From Roseibacillus sp. (GTDB taxonomy: Bacteria > Verrucomicrobiota > Verrucomicrobiia > Verrucomicrobiales > Akkermansiaceae), in contig JAPKFB010000010.1 in NCBI GenBank assembly GCA_028821775.1, forward strand, positions 1-64,000: DNA of 64,000 nt. The letters run 5' to 3'. Under the pieces are notes generated by a model that did not search any database, had not been told where the DNA came from, and worked only from the letters and a program-made list of their open reading frames with translations. Below are positions 48,881 through 59,300 of this stretch, piece after piece. The position numbers and the translations under genes are program-made. The first letter of the stretch is position 1, and the number at the start of each line of letters is the position of its first letter.

Positions 48881-49855
48881 TTACTTGTGGTCAGAAGGTT
48901 TCACTCCCTTTTTGAACGAGCCAAATCCGTAGAAAGTGGGCTCATACTCACCGAGGGGTTCGACATTCGCATTGCCGTTGATCTTGTCTTCCATCTGGAG
49001 TCCCCAAAAGACCGCATTCACAACCAGGCGGCGAAGGCCTCTGCTCTTGAAGTCAGTCGCGGCGCCCATCGTGGTGCAGAAGATGCGGTTGGTTTTGCCT
49101 TTTGGATTCTTGTATTCGCGAGTCCAAGCCACCGGTTGCATGGGGGTGTTCTTCTTGCCGGCGATGGGTTTTGATTTGGGATCGAGAGTTTCGGTCACTG
49201 CACCGTGCAGAAGGATGGTGACATCCTTGGGGGGATGGGCCTCGTAGACATCGCTGTCTGCAAAGACGTCGGTTGCGCCCTTCAGAATGGGATGGGCCTT
49301 GTTGGCCTCTACGACCACTCCGCGGCATCCCTGCTTTTTGTGGTGGCCCCAGTGGCTGACCCAGCCTTCACCGAGGACGTCCTTTCCGAAGCGAGAGAAG
49401 TTTTTGTATTCCGATCCGCCGCCGATTTTGAAGGCGTGGGTGCTGGTGCGAAGTCCGATGATGGGAACGCCGCGATGATAGGCGTCCACGAAGTGCTTCA
49501 TGTCGCCATCCGGCCAGTTGCGGAACCGCAAAGCCATGATGATGAGGTCGGCAGAATCGAAGGCTTTCGAATTGCTGACGCTCTTCTGGTTGTTGGGATC
49601 GATGACGCCCTCGCCGTTGACCGAAAAAAGAACGGTGCAATCAAATCCGTGGTATTCCGAGAGGATTTTGCCGAGCATTGGGAGGCACTCCTCGGAGCGG
49701 TATTCTTCGTCTCCGCTGACGAGCACGATGTGCTTTCCTTTTCCGGGGCCGTCCTTGCCCTTGTAGTGGACGGAGAGATGATGGTCGGCCTGGGCCGCGG
49801 CCAGGGTGAAGGAGAGTGCGGCGCCGACAGCGAGAGTGCGATGAAGTAGATTCAT
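48881..49855 (-). CDS. Secreted ThuA-domain protein
   Basis: Signal peptide; KHIVLVSGDEEYRSEECLPMLGKILSEYHGFDCTVLF, ADLIIMALRFRNWPDGDMKHFVDAYHRGVPIIGLRTSTHAF. ATG at 49855. Confidence 0.9.
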   Translation of the reverse strand: MNLLHRTLAVGAALSFTLAAAQADHHLSVHYKGKDGPGKGKHIVLVSGDEEYRSEECLPMLGKILSEYHGFDCTVLFSVNGEGVIDPNNQKSVSNSKAFDSADLIIMALRFRNWPDGDMKHFVDAYHRGVPIIGLRTSTHAFKIGGGSEYKNFSRFGKDVLGEGWVSHWGHHKKQGCRGVVVEANKAHPILKGATDVFADSDVYEAHPPKDVTILLHGAVTETLDPKSKPIAGKKNTPMQPVAWTREYKNPKGKTNRIFCTTMGAATDFKSRGLRRLVVNAVFWGLQMEDKINGNANVEPLGEYEPTFYGFGSFKKGVKPSDHK

Positions 49856-50002
49856 GATTTTCTGAGTGGTTCGTGTAGGAACAGGCTGCATACGGGCTGG
49901 CGGCTGGCAAGGTTTCAATGGAGCGACCTTCCGTCGTAGTTCTCCACGGCTTGTGATGAGGGGGAGGAGGGGTAGAGTGCCATCAGGAGTCGGAAGTTCT
50001 CC

Positions 50003-50503
50003 TTGGTGTCAGCGATGGTGGCCACGGTCGCGGTTGGGGCCTGGGACTCTCAATCGCCAATATTCCTCGTGCTCAGCGCTGTTCTCGGAAGCCTTTCCGT
50101 GGGGGTGATTCCGGTTCTGGGGTTGGGGGTGCGTAGTGGTGTGCTGGAGGAGGAGGGAGGGGCAGAAGAGGGATTCCGGGTCCTCGCCGAGCGTCTCACG
50201 ATGAGGACAGGGTTCTGGTGGAGCAGGTCAACACCGTCGTGTTCGAGCATCAGAACTCCGAGCGCTACATCGACACCTTGATGAATAACGTGCCCTCCAC
50301 ATCTATTTCAAGGATCGGGAGTCGAGATTTTTGCCGGTGTCGCTCACGAAGTGAAGAACCCCTTGGCGACGATCTCGATGGGGCTTGAGATTGTCTCACG
50401 CCGGGCTGTCAAGGATGACGTGAAGTTGGCGGAGGCCGTGGAACGCATGCGGCGGGAAAAGCCACGGAGCCTGAATTCCAGGAGTGCAAAGCCCGGTCTT
50501 TAA
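50003..50503 (+). pseudogene. Degraded PAS-histidine kinase remnant
   Basis: ERYIDTLMNNVPS in one frame, then HIYFKDRESRF in another (50298-50330), then EIFAGVAHEVKNPLATISMGLEIVSRRAVKDDVKLAEAVERM (HisKA H-box, 50324-50503) in a further frame. Confidence 0.75.
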
Positions 50504-50625
50504 TTTCTCCGCAACGCCGCGGCTGCGGAGAAATATGTCGATGTGAATTTGGCTTTGCCAAGACGCTGAAAGGTCGGTCCCGGAGATCCGATCCTTGTGA
50601 GACTCAAGCGCGGATGATGGGATGA

Positions 50626-51924
50626 TTAGTCCAGAGTGTAAGCGGTCTCTCCGTGGGAGCTCTGATCGAGTCCGCGGTTCTCTTCGTCTTCGGAGACGCG
50701 CAGCCCGGTGGTGGCCTTGATGATCAAAACCACGATGATGGTTCCGATGACCGACCAGAGTGCGGTAAAGCCGACACTGAGCACCTGAGTGAGAAACTGG
50801 CTGCCAGCGTCCTCGACGTTGCCTCCGAGGGCGACAAGTCCCACGAAGGCCACAAGAATGGAGCCCATCATGCCGCCCACTCCGTGCACCGCGAAGACGT
50901 CAAGGGTATCGTCAATCTTGAGCTTGTCCTTGATGATGCCGCAGGCAAAGTAGCAGACTGCACCGGCGAGAACGCCGAGAATAAGTGCACCAATGGGGCC
51001 CACATTTCCCGATGCGGGAGTGATGGTGGCGAGGCCTGCCACCATCCCGGTCACGATCCCAACGAGGCCCGCTTTTCCAGTCTTGATCTTTTCGATCGTC
51101 ATCCAGGTGAGGCTCGCGGTGGCAGCCGCGATGTGGGTCACGAGCATCGTCATGCCCGCCTCGAGGCTTGCTCCACCCTGACTGCCAGCATTAAACCCGA
51201 ACCAGCCAACCCAAAGCATCGATGCTCCGATCATGACCATGCCTGGGTTGTGTGGGGGCTGAAGGTTCTTTGGAAATCCCTTGCGTGGGCCAAGCATTTT
51301 GGCGAGGACCAACGCAGAAATTCCAGCAGTGGTGTGAACGACGATGCCCCCTGCGAGGTCGATCGTCCCCTTAGTGAGCATCCAGCCATTTCCGGCCCAA
51401 ACCCAGTGGCAGACCGGAACGTAAACGAGGGGAAGCCAAAGGATGGTGAAGAGCAGAACCGCGCTGAACTTGATGCGTTCGACGAAGGCTCCCACGACCA
51501 GTCCGGGGGTGATGATGGCGAAGGTCATTTGGAACATCACGAACACCGTTTCCGGGATGGAGCCTCCATTTTCGTCAATCACCCCTCGGAGGAAGAGATG
51601 CTGCATGTCGCCGATCCACCCGTTACCGCCCGAGAAGGCGAGACTGTAGAGGCAGATCACCCAGAGGAGGGAGGCCACACAGGCGATGGCGAAGCAATGC
51701 ATGAGCACGCTCAGCACGTTCTTCGAGCGAACGAGACCTCCGTAGAAGAGCGCGAGACCGGGCAAGGTCATGAAGAGGACCAGGACGGTGGCGGTGATCA
51801 TCCAGGCGGTGTCGCCTGTGTCCAGGGTTGAGGGTGGTTCGGCACCGGCGAAGGCTGCCGGGGCGCTGAAGAGGAGAATGATGAGAAGGAGGAATGGAGT
51901 GGGTCGTCTTGAATTGTTGGACAT
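50626..51924 (-). CDS. amt: Ammonium transporter
   Basis: GLALFYGGLVRSKNVLSV, GWIGDMQHLFLRGV, DLAGGIVVHTTAGISALVLA, MLWVGWFGFNAGS, FAVHGVGGMMGSIL. ATG at 51924. Confidence 0.96.
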   Translation of the reverse strand: MSNNSRRPTPFLLLIILLFSAPAAFAGAEPPSTLDTGDTAWMITATVLVLFMTLPGLALFYGGLVRSKNVLSVLMHCFAIACVASLLWVICLYSLAFSGGNGWIGDMQHLFLRGVIDENGGSIPETVFVMFQMTFAIITPGLVVGAFVERIKFSAVLLFTILWLPLVYVPVCHWVWAGNGWMLTKGTIDLAGGIVVHTTAGISALVLAKMLGPRKGFPKNLQPPHNPGMVMIGASMLWVGWFGFNAGSQGGASLEAGMTMLVTHIAAATASLTWMTIEKIKTGKAGLVGIVTGMVAGLATITPASGNVGPIGALILGVLAGAVCYFACGIIKDKLKIDDTLDVFAVHGVGGMMGSILVAFVGLVALGGNVEDAGSQFLTQVLSVGFTALWSVIGTIIVVLIIKATTGLRVSEDEENRGLDQSSHGETAYTLD

Positions 51925-52022
51925 GTTGGACAGTTTCCGTGTTGCGGAAGATCGACTAACATTGCGGGCAAAGCTCACCAAGCGCGGAGGGTGGGGATGC
52001 TCCGGGATTCATGCTCGTGGAA

Positions 52023-52949
52023 TCAGGACCTTTCCGGGGAGAGCTTCGCCAGGGCCTCGATATTGGCTCTCATGACAGAGAGAAAGTCGCCACTGGCGGG
52101 GCGATTGCTGCAGGAAGATACCACCACGCAGGTGAGGCCCATGGTCTTGAGTTTCTCGAGATGGGCTGGCAGCGGCTCGCTGTCCCAGATGAAGTATTTT
52201 ACTCCGGGGTTGGCCTCTTGGACCTTCTTGAGGTCCGCGATCGCTTCGGTGCCCAGTTCCATCTCGGAATCCCAGAGCAGGGAGAGGATCTCGAGTCGGT
52301 AGGCCCGTTCCCAGTATTGATAAGATGGATGGGAGGCGATCACGGGTGCGTGGTTGAGATTCGAGACCACCTTCGCGGTGACCGTATGCAATTCCTTGAG
52401 ATCCGTGAGGAGAGCGGCGAGATTTTTCATCACAGCGTCCTTTTGATCCGGAAAATCGGCTCCGATGGCGGTAGCGATGGTGGTGGCCTGCATCCCAGCC
52501 TGCCGAAAATCCATCCAGGTTGTGAAGGCGGTTCCGCCATGAGAATGTTCCGCCCCCTCCTTAAGATGGGTGTGTTTGATTGCGCTCTCGATGGTGATGA
52601 AGCTCTTTTCGAACGAGGAGGACGTGTCGACGGTGGACTCAAAGGGGAGTGACGCGGTGGCCGCCCACTGGGCATAATTCGCGCCGTTGAGAAGAATGAG
52701 GTCAGCCTGCTGCATGCGGACGATTTGCTCGTCGGTCGGTTCCCAGAATGCGGGGTCCAGATCGGAGGGGGCGTCAAAGATGATGGTGGCAAACTCTCCG
52801 GCCAGGCGTTCGGCGAAGTAGGCGAGTGGATAGTTGACGACGGCGATGGTGGGCTTGTGGGCGCTCTCGATTTCGGTGGATTTCCTCTTTGCGCCGCAGG
52901 AGAAGAGAAAGCTCAGCGTGCAGGTGGCGAGGAGGAAACGGGTATTCAT
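52023..52949 (-). CDS. TroA/ZnuA-like metal-binding lipoprotein
   Basis: Lipobox LFSC; TIAVVNYPLAYFAERLAGE, EPTDEQIVRMQQADLILLNGANYAQW; His-rich HTHLKEGAEHSHGG; PVIASHPSYQYWERAYRLEI. Confidence 0.85.
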   Translation of the reverse strand: MNTRFLLATCTLSFLFSCGAKRKSTEIESAHKPTIAVVNYPLAYFAERLAGEFATIIFDAPSDLDPAFWEPTDEQIVRMQQADLILLNGANYAQWAATASLPFESTVDTSSSFEKSFITIESAIKHTHLKEGAEHSHGGTAFTTWMDFRQAGMQATTIATAIGADFPDQKDAVMKNLAALLTDLKELHTVTAKVVSNLNHAPVIASHPSYQYWERAYRLEILSLLWDSEMELGTEAIADLKKVQEANPGVKYFIWDSEPLPAHLEKLKTMGLTCVVVSSCSNRPASGDFLSVMRANIEALAKLSPERS

Positions 52950-52965
52950 GGGGAGGGTGGGAAGG

Positions 52966-54150
52966 TTAGTTGAGAAGCTGGGGAAGGAGGCCGGCGGAGA
53001 ACGATTTGGTGATCGCGGCCGAGAGAAGCGCGAGCACAATGCCCGAGATCAGAACGATCGCAACTTCGGTTGATTTAAGCATGACGAGGGAGGCAGTGCG
53101 GGCTCCGATCTTGGCGTAGGTTTGCATCTCACGTTCGCGCAGTCGGAAGGAGAGGAGGAAGACGAGGGCGGCGAGGGCAAAGGCCGTGAGACCGAGAAGG
53201 AGGAAGGCGGCGAAGGTCATCTTGCTGGTGGCGAAGAGGGTCTCGGTCAGTTGAGTGACGGCATCCAGAGGGATGACAAGCTGCCCGCTGGAAGACGGGC
53301 CTTGATAGGCTCCCAGAGCGAGAGCGCGGGATTTCTTGTCCTTGGGGATGAGAATGACGGAAGAGAGCGGGTAGTGCTCGGGATCGCCGTGAAAGTGGAA
53401 GGATGCGATGTTGTTCTCGGTCACCTCGTTGAATTCTACCACCGAGGCGTTGGCCTGGATGGAATTCCCTTCGCGCTTGCGCACTGCGTCCGCAGCGGTT
53501 GGGTTGGCCAGGTCCTGGTGACCATGCGCGAGACCTTCGATGACCCAGGTGGTCTTGAGATCGGCGAAGACCGCATCATCGTCCGGAGTGTGATTGGCGG
53601 CGAGGATGCCCGTGATGCGCATACGGAGGGGATAGACGCCGGCGAGATCGAATACGTTCTCAGGGGAAGAGGTGATCCGATCTCCGGGATGCAGATCGTT
53701 CCTGCGCGCAAGGCGAGCTCCGATCACGCAGTCGCCCAGGCGAGTGATCATGCGACCCTCCGCCACCGGGAGGGTGCGCGCATCGAAGTATGCGAGGGAG
53801 GTGCCGATGATGGGCGCCTCCTTTGCGTGGAAGCGGGCGTGGATTGGGATCGTGGTGCCGAAGCGCTCCTTGGCGAGCTTGGTGTAGGCGAGGTGCTTCA
53901 GGGAAGGGAGTTCCTGTGAAGTGAAGTAGAGGGCGTTGAGGGTGAGGTCGAGGGAGCTTCCCTTGGGGCCGAGGAGAAGGGGCGTGGAACGGGCGCGCTC
54001 CTGCAGGATGCGGGTGGACTCCGAAGTGAACACGTAGAGCGCGAGCGGAAGGTAAATCGTGAGGGCAATAGCGGCCACCAGGGTGAGGGTGCGGAGAGGC
54101 CGGTAGCTCAGGTGCTTCCAGCTCAGATAGGCAATGCCGCCGGCTCTCAT
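52966..54150 (-). CDS. FtsX/MacB-like ABC transporter permease
   Basis: N-terminal SWKHLSYRPLRTLTLVAAIALTIYLPLALYVF; large periplasmic region; C-terminal FLLLGLTAFALAALVFLLSFRLREREMQTYAKIGA. Confidence 0.85.
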   Translation of the reverse strand: MRAGGIAYLSWKHLSYRPLRTLTLVAAIALTIYLPLALYVFTSESTRILQERARSTPLLLGPKGSSLDLTLNALYFTSQELPSLKHLAYTKLAKERFGTTIPIHARFHAKEAPIIGTSLAYFDARTLPVAEGRMITRLGDCVIGARLARRNDLHPGDRITSSPENVFDLAGVYPLRMRITGILAANHTPDDDAVFADLKTTWVIEGLAHGHQDLANPTAADAVRKREGNSIQANASVVEFNEVTENNIASFHFHGDPEHYPLSSVILIPKDKKSRALALGAYQGPSSSGQLVIPLDAVTQLTETLFATSKMTFAAFLLLGLTAFALAALVFLLSFRLREREMQTYAKIGARTASLVMLKSTEVAIVLISGIVLALLSAAITKSFSAGLLPQLLN

Positions 54151-54818
54151 GAAGGGTCAGGGGCGAACTGGTTGAGATTCTCGAACTGCACGACCTCATC
54201 GAAGGCCTCAAGGAGGGCGAGATCGTGGGTCGCTACCACGAGGGTGCGATTGGCGACCTTGGCAAAGTTGACCATGAGGTCGAGGACCATGCGCTTGTTG
54301 GTGGGGTCGAGATTCCCGGTCGGTTCGTCGGCCAGCACAATGCGCGGATTGATGGAGAGGGCGCGGCAGATGGCGACGCGTTGGCGTTCACCATGAGAGA
54401 GGTTGTCGGGGCGCGTGTTCCAGTAGGGCCCGATCCCAGTTTCCTCTGCGAGTTTACGGGCCCGCTTCTCGAGGGCGTCGGGATCTGTCTGCAACCCAAG
54501 AAGACGAGGGAGCAGGATGTTCTCGCGCACGGTGAGGTGCTCAACGAGTTCGAACTCCTGGAAAATGAGGCCGATGTGGGAAAGACGATGAGTGGCACTT
54601 GCGGACGCTCCGAGCATACTGACCACGGTTCCATCGAGTTGGATGCGACCCTCTTGTGGTTGCAGAATGCCGGCGGCGAGATTGAGGAAGGTGGTTTTGC
54701 CGCACCCACTGGGACCAACGATGGCGGTGGCGCTTCCGGGGCTGCAGGCGAAGTGATCTATCCGCAGGCCGAAGGAACTGCGAGGGTAGGAGAAGACGAT
54801 TTCGTTGACAGTGAGCAC
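54147..54818 (-). CDS. LolD/MacB-like ABC transporter ATP-binding protein
   Basis: GPSGCGKTTFLNLAAGIL, LSHGERQRVAICRAL, VLADEPTGNLDPTN; 4-nt overlap with the permease gene. Confidence 0.93.
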   Translation of the reverse strand: MLTVNEIVFSYPRSSFGLRIDHFACSPGSATAIVGPSGCGKTTFLNLAAGILQPQEGRIQLDGTVVSMLGASASATHRLSHIGLIFQEFELVEHLTVRENILLPRLLGLQTDPDALEKRARKLAEETGIGPYWNTRPDNLSHGERQRVAICRALSINPRIVLADEPTGNLDPTNKRMVLDLMVNFAKVANRTLVVATHDLALLEAFDEVVQFENLNQFAPDPS

Positions 54819-54824
54819 AGAAGA

Positions 54825-56057
54825 TCAGGGGGCGGGGTCGCGTTCGCGGGCGTGCAACGTGAGCCCGGTGATTTTCCATGTTTCCTGCAGAGGCTCGATT
54901 TCAAAAGTTGCCTGATAGTGATTGGTACGATCGTGAAAGTGACCCCAGTGGCCGACGCGTCCGCTGACTTTCCAGGCACATTTCGTCAGGAATCCACGGC
55001 TGGACTTACTCGGAGTGGGGGATGAGGACTCGATCATGAGGTCTTGGACGCGAACTCGGGAGCCGTCCCGCTCGCGACTTTCGAGGGTGCGTTGGATTCC
55101 GAGGAAAATGGATTCGAGGGCCTCCCCGCCGACGACCTTGCTCAAAACGTCGTACTGCTTGCTTTGATCGCGATAGTCGAAAGCGTGGTAAACCCCTCGC
55201 AGGAGGGGATCAATAATCTCGGACGCGTGGGCTTCATCGAGGGCGTGGCCCCTGCCAGTCGGAGTATATTCAAAGGAGACGCGATCTTTCACGGCGGCCG
55301 CGGCGCCAGCAAGAACCCCGATTCCAACCAGGGCGAGGTTGGGCCGCCCTGTTTTGAGCAAGCGGAGGATGACGGGGATGGTGCAAAGAATGAGAGCGAT
55401 CGAGAGCCACGGAATTTTGATCGTGCTGAGATCGGGGGTTGGTGGGGCCTTGGGAGACTCGCGAGCTCCAAGTGGGTAACGACCGCGGATATTGAGAGAG
55501 GGTGCGAACTTGCTCAGGTTGAAGAAGCGGGTTTCCACCGCGTCAGCTACATTGATCGTAATGTAGGGCGCCTGGGCTGGGATGAGATCCCAGAAGAGGT
55601 CGATCGCCTGACTGAGATCGGTATTGGGAGCCGCGAAGACCACGCTGATGCGAAGATCGTTCACCGAAACCACAGCCTTCGGGTCGATGAGAGCAAACTC
55701 CTTGGCGTTGGGTTCGATGAAATGCACGCGATCGAGAGTGAACTCGATGGGCTCGTCCATTCTCGTAACGGGGCACTTCTTCGCCAAGAATTTGCTGATC
55801 GTGGGCTTAATGGCCTCCCGTTGTCTCGGGGTGAGGATGGAGTCTGCAGTCAGTCCCAAGTCGAGCCACTCCTGGAGGGCCAGCGGACTTACCACGAATT
55901 CTTTTTCCAATTGCCAGGCGTCGAGATAGAGGGACCCGCTGATGGTGGCCGGGGGCGGCGTAGCGGGGTCGTTCTGCGCGTTCAGAAAAGGCGAGAACAG
56001 TAAGCTGAGTGCGACCGCAGCTCGGAAGCCAGTGCGGGGGAGAGTGGGGGGAGACAT
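54825..56057 (-). CDS. Secreted/membrane-anchored protein of unknown function with His-rich C-terminal motif
   Basis: Signal peptide, central TM IPWLSIALILCTIPVILRLL and LALVGIGVLAGAAAAV, C-terminal VSGRVGHWGHFHDRTNHYQATFEIEPLQETWKITGLTL; 6 nt upstream of the ATPase gene. Confidence 0.75.
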   Translation of the reverse strand: MSPPTLPRTGFRAAVALSLLFSPFLNAQNDPATPPPATISGSLYLDAWQLEKEFVVSPLALQEWLDLGLTADSILTPRQREAIKPTISKFLAKKCPVTRMDEPIEFTLDRVHFIEPNAKEFALIDPKAVVSVNDLRISVVFAAPNTDLSQAIDLFWDLIPAQAPYITINVADAVETRFFNLSKFAPSLNIRGRYPLGARESPKAPPTPDLSTIKIPWLSIALILCTIPVILRLLKTGRPNLALVGIGVLAGAAAAVKDRVSFEYTPTGRGHALDEAHASEIIDPLLRGVYHAFDYRDQSKQYDVLSKVVGGEALESIFLGIQRTLESRERDGSRVRVQDLMIESSSPTPSKSSRGFLTKCAWKVSGRVGHWGHFHDRTNHYQATFEIEPLQETWKITGLTLHARERDPAP

Positions 56058-56094
56058 CAAGAGGACGGCTGGTGTAGCCAGATCAGAGCTGCCG

Positions 56095-56127
56095 CCTGAT
56101 TAGTATTATAAATGCCAAGTAATCAGG
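56095..56127 (-). promoter_or_regulatory. Promoter with operator-like inverted repeat for the 52023-56057 operon
   Basis: Perfect 8-bp inverted repeat CCTGATTA (56095-56102) / TAATCAGG (56120-56127) flanking a minus-strand TATAAT (56105-56110), about 48 nt before the ATG at 56057. Confidence 0.6.
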
Positions 56128-56399
56128 GCAAGCAATTGGGGGCGATCGCGCCCATGCAGCGGGAAAGTTGTTCACATGATGACGATTTTGGTGCGGCCGT
56201 GAATTATTTGGAGGGAAAATGCAGAAATCGGACCACCTGATCCGGGTTGGGGGGAATAGTCCAGTGAAGAGGTTGGATCCCGGATTCAGCTCGTATGACG
56301 GATCGATTGAGAGGTTTCGCTCTTGGCGCGAGTAGTTTAGGGTAGTTGGCTTGTAAGTCTCCTTCAGCACTGGCAACTTGGCACGCCTTCAATATTTCC

Positions 56400-59300
56400 A
56401 TGAGTCTCTTGAATAAAATTTCCCCGTCGCTGAGCTTAGCGGCGGTGCTCTCGACCGGGGCTCTCTTGGGAGCTGATATAGATTCCGAGGACCGTCCGGT
56501 CAGCTACTGGAACGACATTCGGCCGCTTCTGCAGGCGAGTTGCCAGGGATGCCACCAACCGGCGAAGGCGAAGGGGGATTATATCCTGACCGACGTGCCT
56601 CGCTTGATCGCGGGTGGTGAGAGTGAGGAGCCGGTCGTGATACCGACCAAGCCGGATGAGAGTTATTTCCTTGAGCAGATCACACCCAAGGATGGAAAGG
56701 CAGAGATGCCTCCGAAGGATGCACCTCTTCATGAGACCGAGATTGCACTGATCAAGCGTTGGATCGCGGAAGGGGCGATCGATGATACTCCTGAGAATGC
56801 GCATCAGCGCTACGACATGGAACACCCACCGGTCTATGCAGTGCCGCCGGTGGTGACTTCGCTCGATTACTCTCCCGATGGATCGCAGATTGCGGTGGCA
56901 GGTTTTCACGAAGTGCTCGTGCACAAGTCGGATGGCAGTGGTCTGATCGCGCGGCTGGTGGGACTTTCGGAGCGGATCGAGAGTGTGAAGTTTTCTCCTG
57001 ACGGCACGATGCTGGCAGTGACGGGCGGGCTGCCCGGACGAATGGGCGAAGTCCAGGTGTGGGACGTGGCGAAGAAGAAGCTCAAGGTGTCTGTGCCGGT
57101 GACCTATGACACCGTCTACGGCGCGAGTTGGTCCCCTGACAACACGCTGGTGGCCTTTGGATGTGGGGACAACACCCTGCGTGCGATCAAGGTCTCCAAT
57201 GGAAAGCAGGTTCTCTTCATGGGGGGACACAACGACTGGGTGCTCGACACGGTGTTCTCCCGCGACGGGAAAGAAGTGATCAGCGTGGGGCGTGACATGA
57301 CAGCCAAGCACACTGAGTTGGAGACCGAGCGCCTCATCGACAACCTGACCTCGATCACGCCGGGTGCCTTGAAGGGCGGAATCACGGCGGTGGCGGGTCA
57401 CCCCATGAAGGATGAAGTTCTCGTCGGGGGATCCGATGGAGTGCCACAGATCTTCCGTCTAAAGCGACAGACAGTCCGAAAAATTGGAGACAATGCCAAC
57501 GTGGTGCGGAAATTCCCAGCGATGAAGGGGCGCATCTGGGATGTGGCTTTCAGCGCCGATGGTAAGCGGGTGGCGGCGGTGAGCAGTCTAAATGGCTCGG
57601 GTTCGATCCACATCTACTCCGCAGAGTACAGCAGTGATATTCCCGGAGACATTCGCAAGATTTTTGACAAGACTCCAAATGCGCAGGAAAAGGAGAAGCT
57701 CGCCGAATACTGGGGGCGGGAGGTGAAACTTCTGCACGGAATTGACGTGCCCGAAACGGAAATGTTTTCGGTGGCCTTCTCGCCCGATGGCACGAAGCTG
57801 GCCGCTGCGGGGGCGGACGGGATGATCCGATTTGTCGAATTGGAGATTGGGAATATTTCCAAGACCCTGATGCCTGTTCCGGTGGAAGGGAAAAAGGAAG
57901 TGGCCGCAGTCGAGAGAGGAGCGCAGAAGCCCCTGAATCGGAAGCGTGGCAAGCACGCGGAACCCACCGAACGCAAATTTTCCCCGCATGAGATTGCGAG
58001 CCTGCAGGTCGAGCCCAGGGAGATCGCGTTCACTTCTTCAAATGAGTATGCGCACATCTTGGTTACCGCCACCCTGAAAAATGGGGGCAGGGCTGATGTC
58101 ACCCGCCAGGTCGTGGTGGAATCCGCGACCGGCTTGGTCGAAGTCAGCGCGCACGGGTTGGTGCAACCGGTGCGGGATGGACAGGGGGAGTTTGTGCTGA
58201 TCCTCGGGGAGCAGAAGGTCCACGTGCCGGTGAAGGTGGCGGGGAGTCTCGGCATCAAAGTGCCCGATTACGTGCGGGATGTGAAGCCCGTGATCAGTCG
58301 GATGGGATGCGACGCGGGAACCTGTCACGGGGCCAAGGATGGCAAGAACGGCTTTAAGCTTTCCCTGCGAGGCTACGATCCCATCTATGATGTGCGTGCC
58401 TTTACGGATGATATTTCCGCCCGGCGAGTGAACTATGCGTCGCCCGATGACAGCTTGATGTTGCTGAAGGCCACGGGTGCGGTGCCACATGAAGGACAGC
58501 AGGTGACCCAGCCCTACTCTGAGTATTACCGGTTGATTCGGGATTGGATTGCGAATGGAGCAGAGCTCAAGGATCACAAGAAAGTGGTGAAGAGCATCGA
58601 GGTGTTCCCGAAGAATCCGGTCATTCAGGATGTGGGCGGCCAGCAGCAAATCCGGGTGGTGGCGACCTATCTGGACGGATCGAAGCGCGATGTGACGCGG
58701 GAGTCGTTCGTGGAAAGCGCCAATCAGGATGTCGCGATGCACGATGACTTCGCACTGATGAATACCCTGCGCCGCGGGGAAGCTCCGGTCCTTGCGCGCT
58801 ACGAAGGATCCTACGCGGCGACAACGCTCACCGTGATGGGGGATCGCAGTGGCTTTGAGTGGAAGGAGCAGCCCGCGATCAACGGGGTCGACAAGTTCGT
58901 GGCCAACAAGTGGAAGCGCATGAAGATTCTGCCCAGCGGGCTTTGCACCGACGAAGAATTTTTCCGTCGCATTCATCTCGATCTCATCGGGCTCCCGCCA
59001 AATCCACTGGTGCTGCAGCTCTTCCTCCTGGATGAGACTCCGAGCGAGGAGAAGCGGGCCGGGGTTGTTGACGACCTCATTGGCTCGCCTGATTTCGTCG
59101 AGCACTGGACCAACAAGTGGGCGGACATGCTGATGGTGAACAGCAAGTTCCTCGGTGGGGAAGGGGCCAAGATTTATCGGGAGTGGATCCGCGGGGAAGT
59201 GGAGAAGAACACGCCCTACAATAAATTCGTGCACAAGATCCTGACCGCGACTGGATCGAACAAGGAGAACCCGCCGGCCTCCTACTTCAAGATCCACCGG

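Noticed and set aside
50653-51831. 392-aa plus-strand ORF
   Set aside because: Antisense shadow of amt; composition dominated by E/H/D/G with no domain-like pattern.
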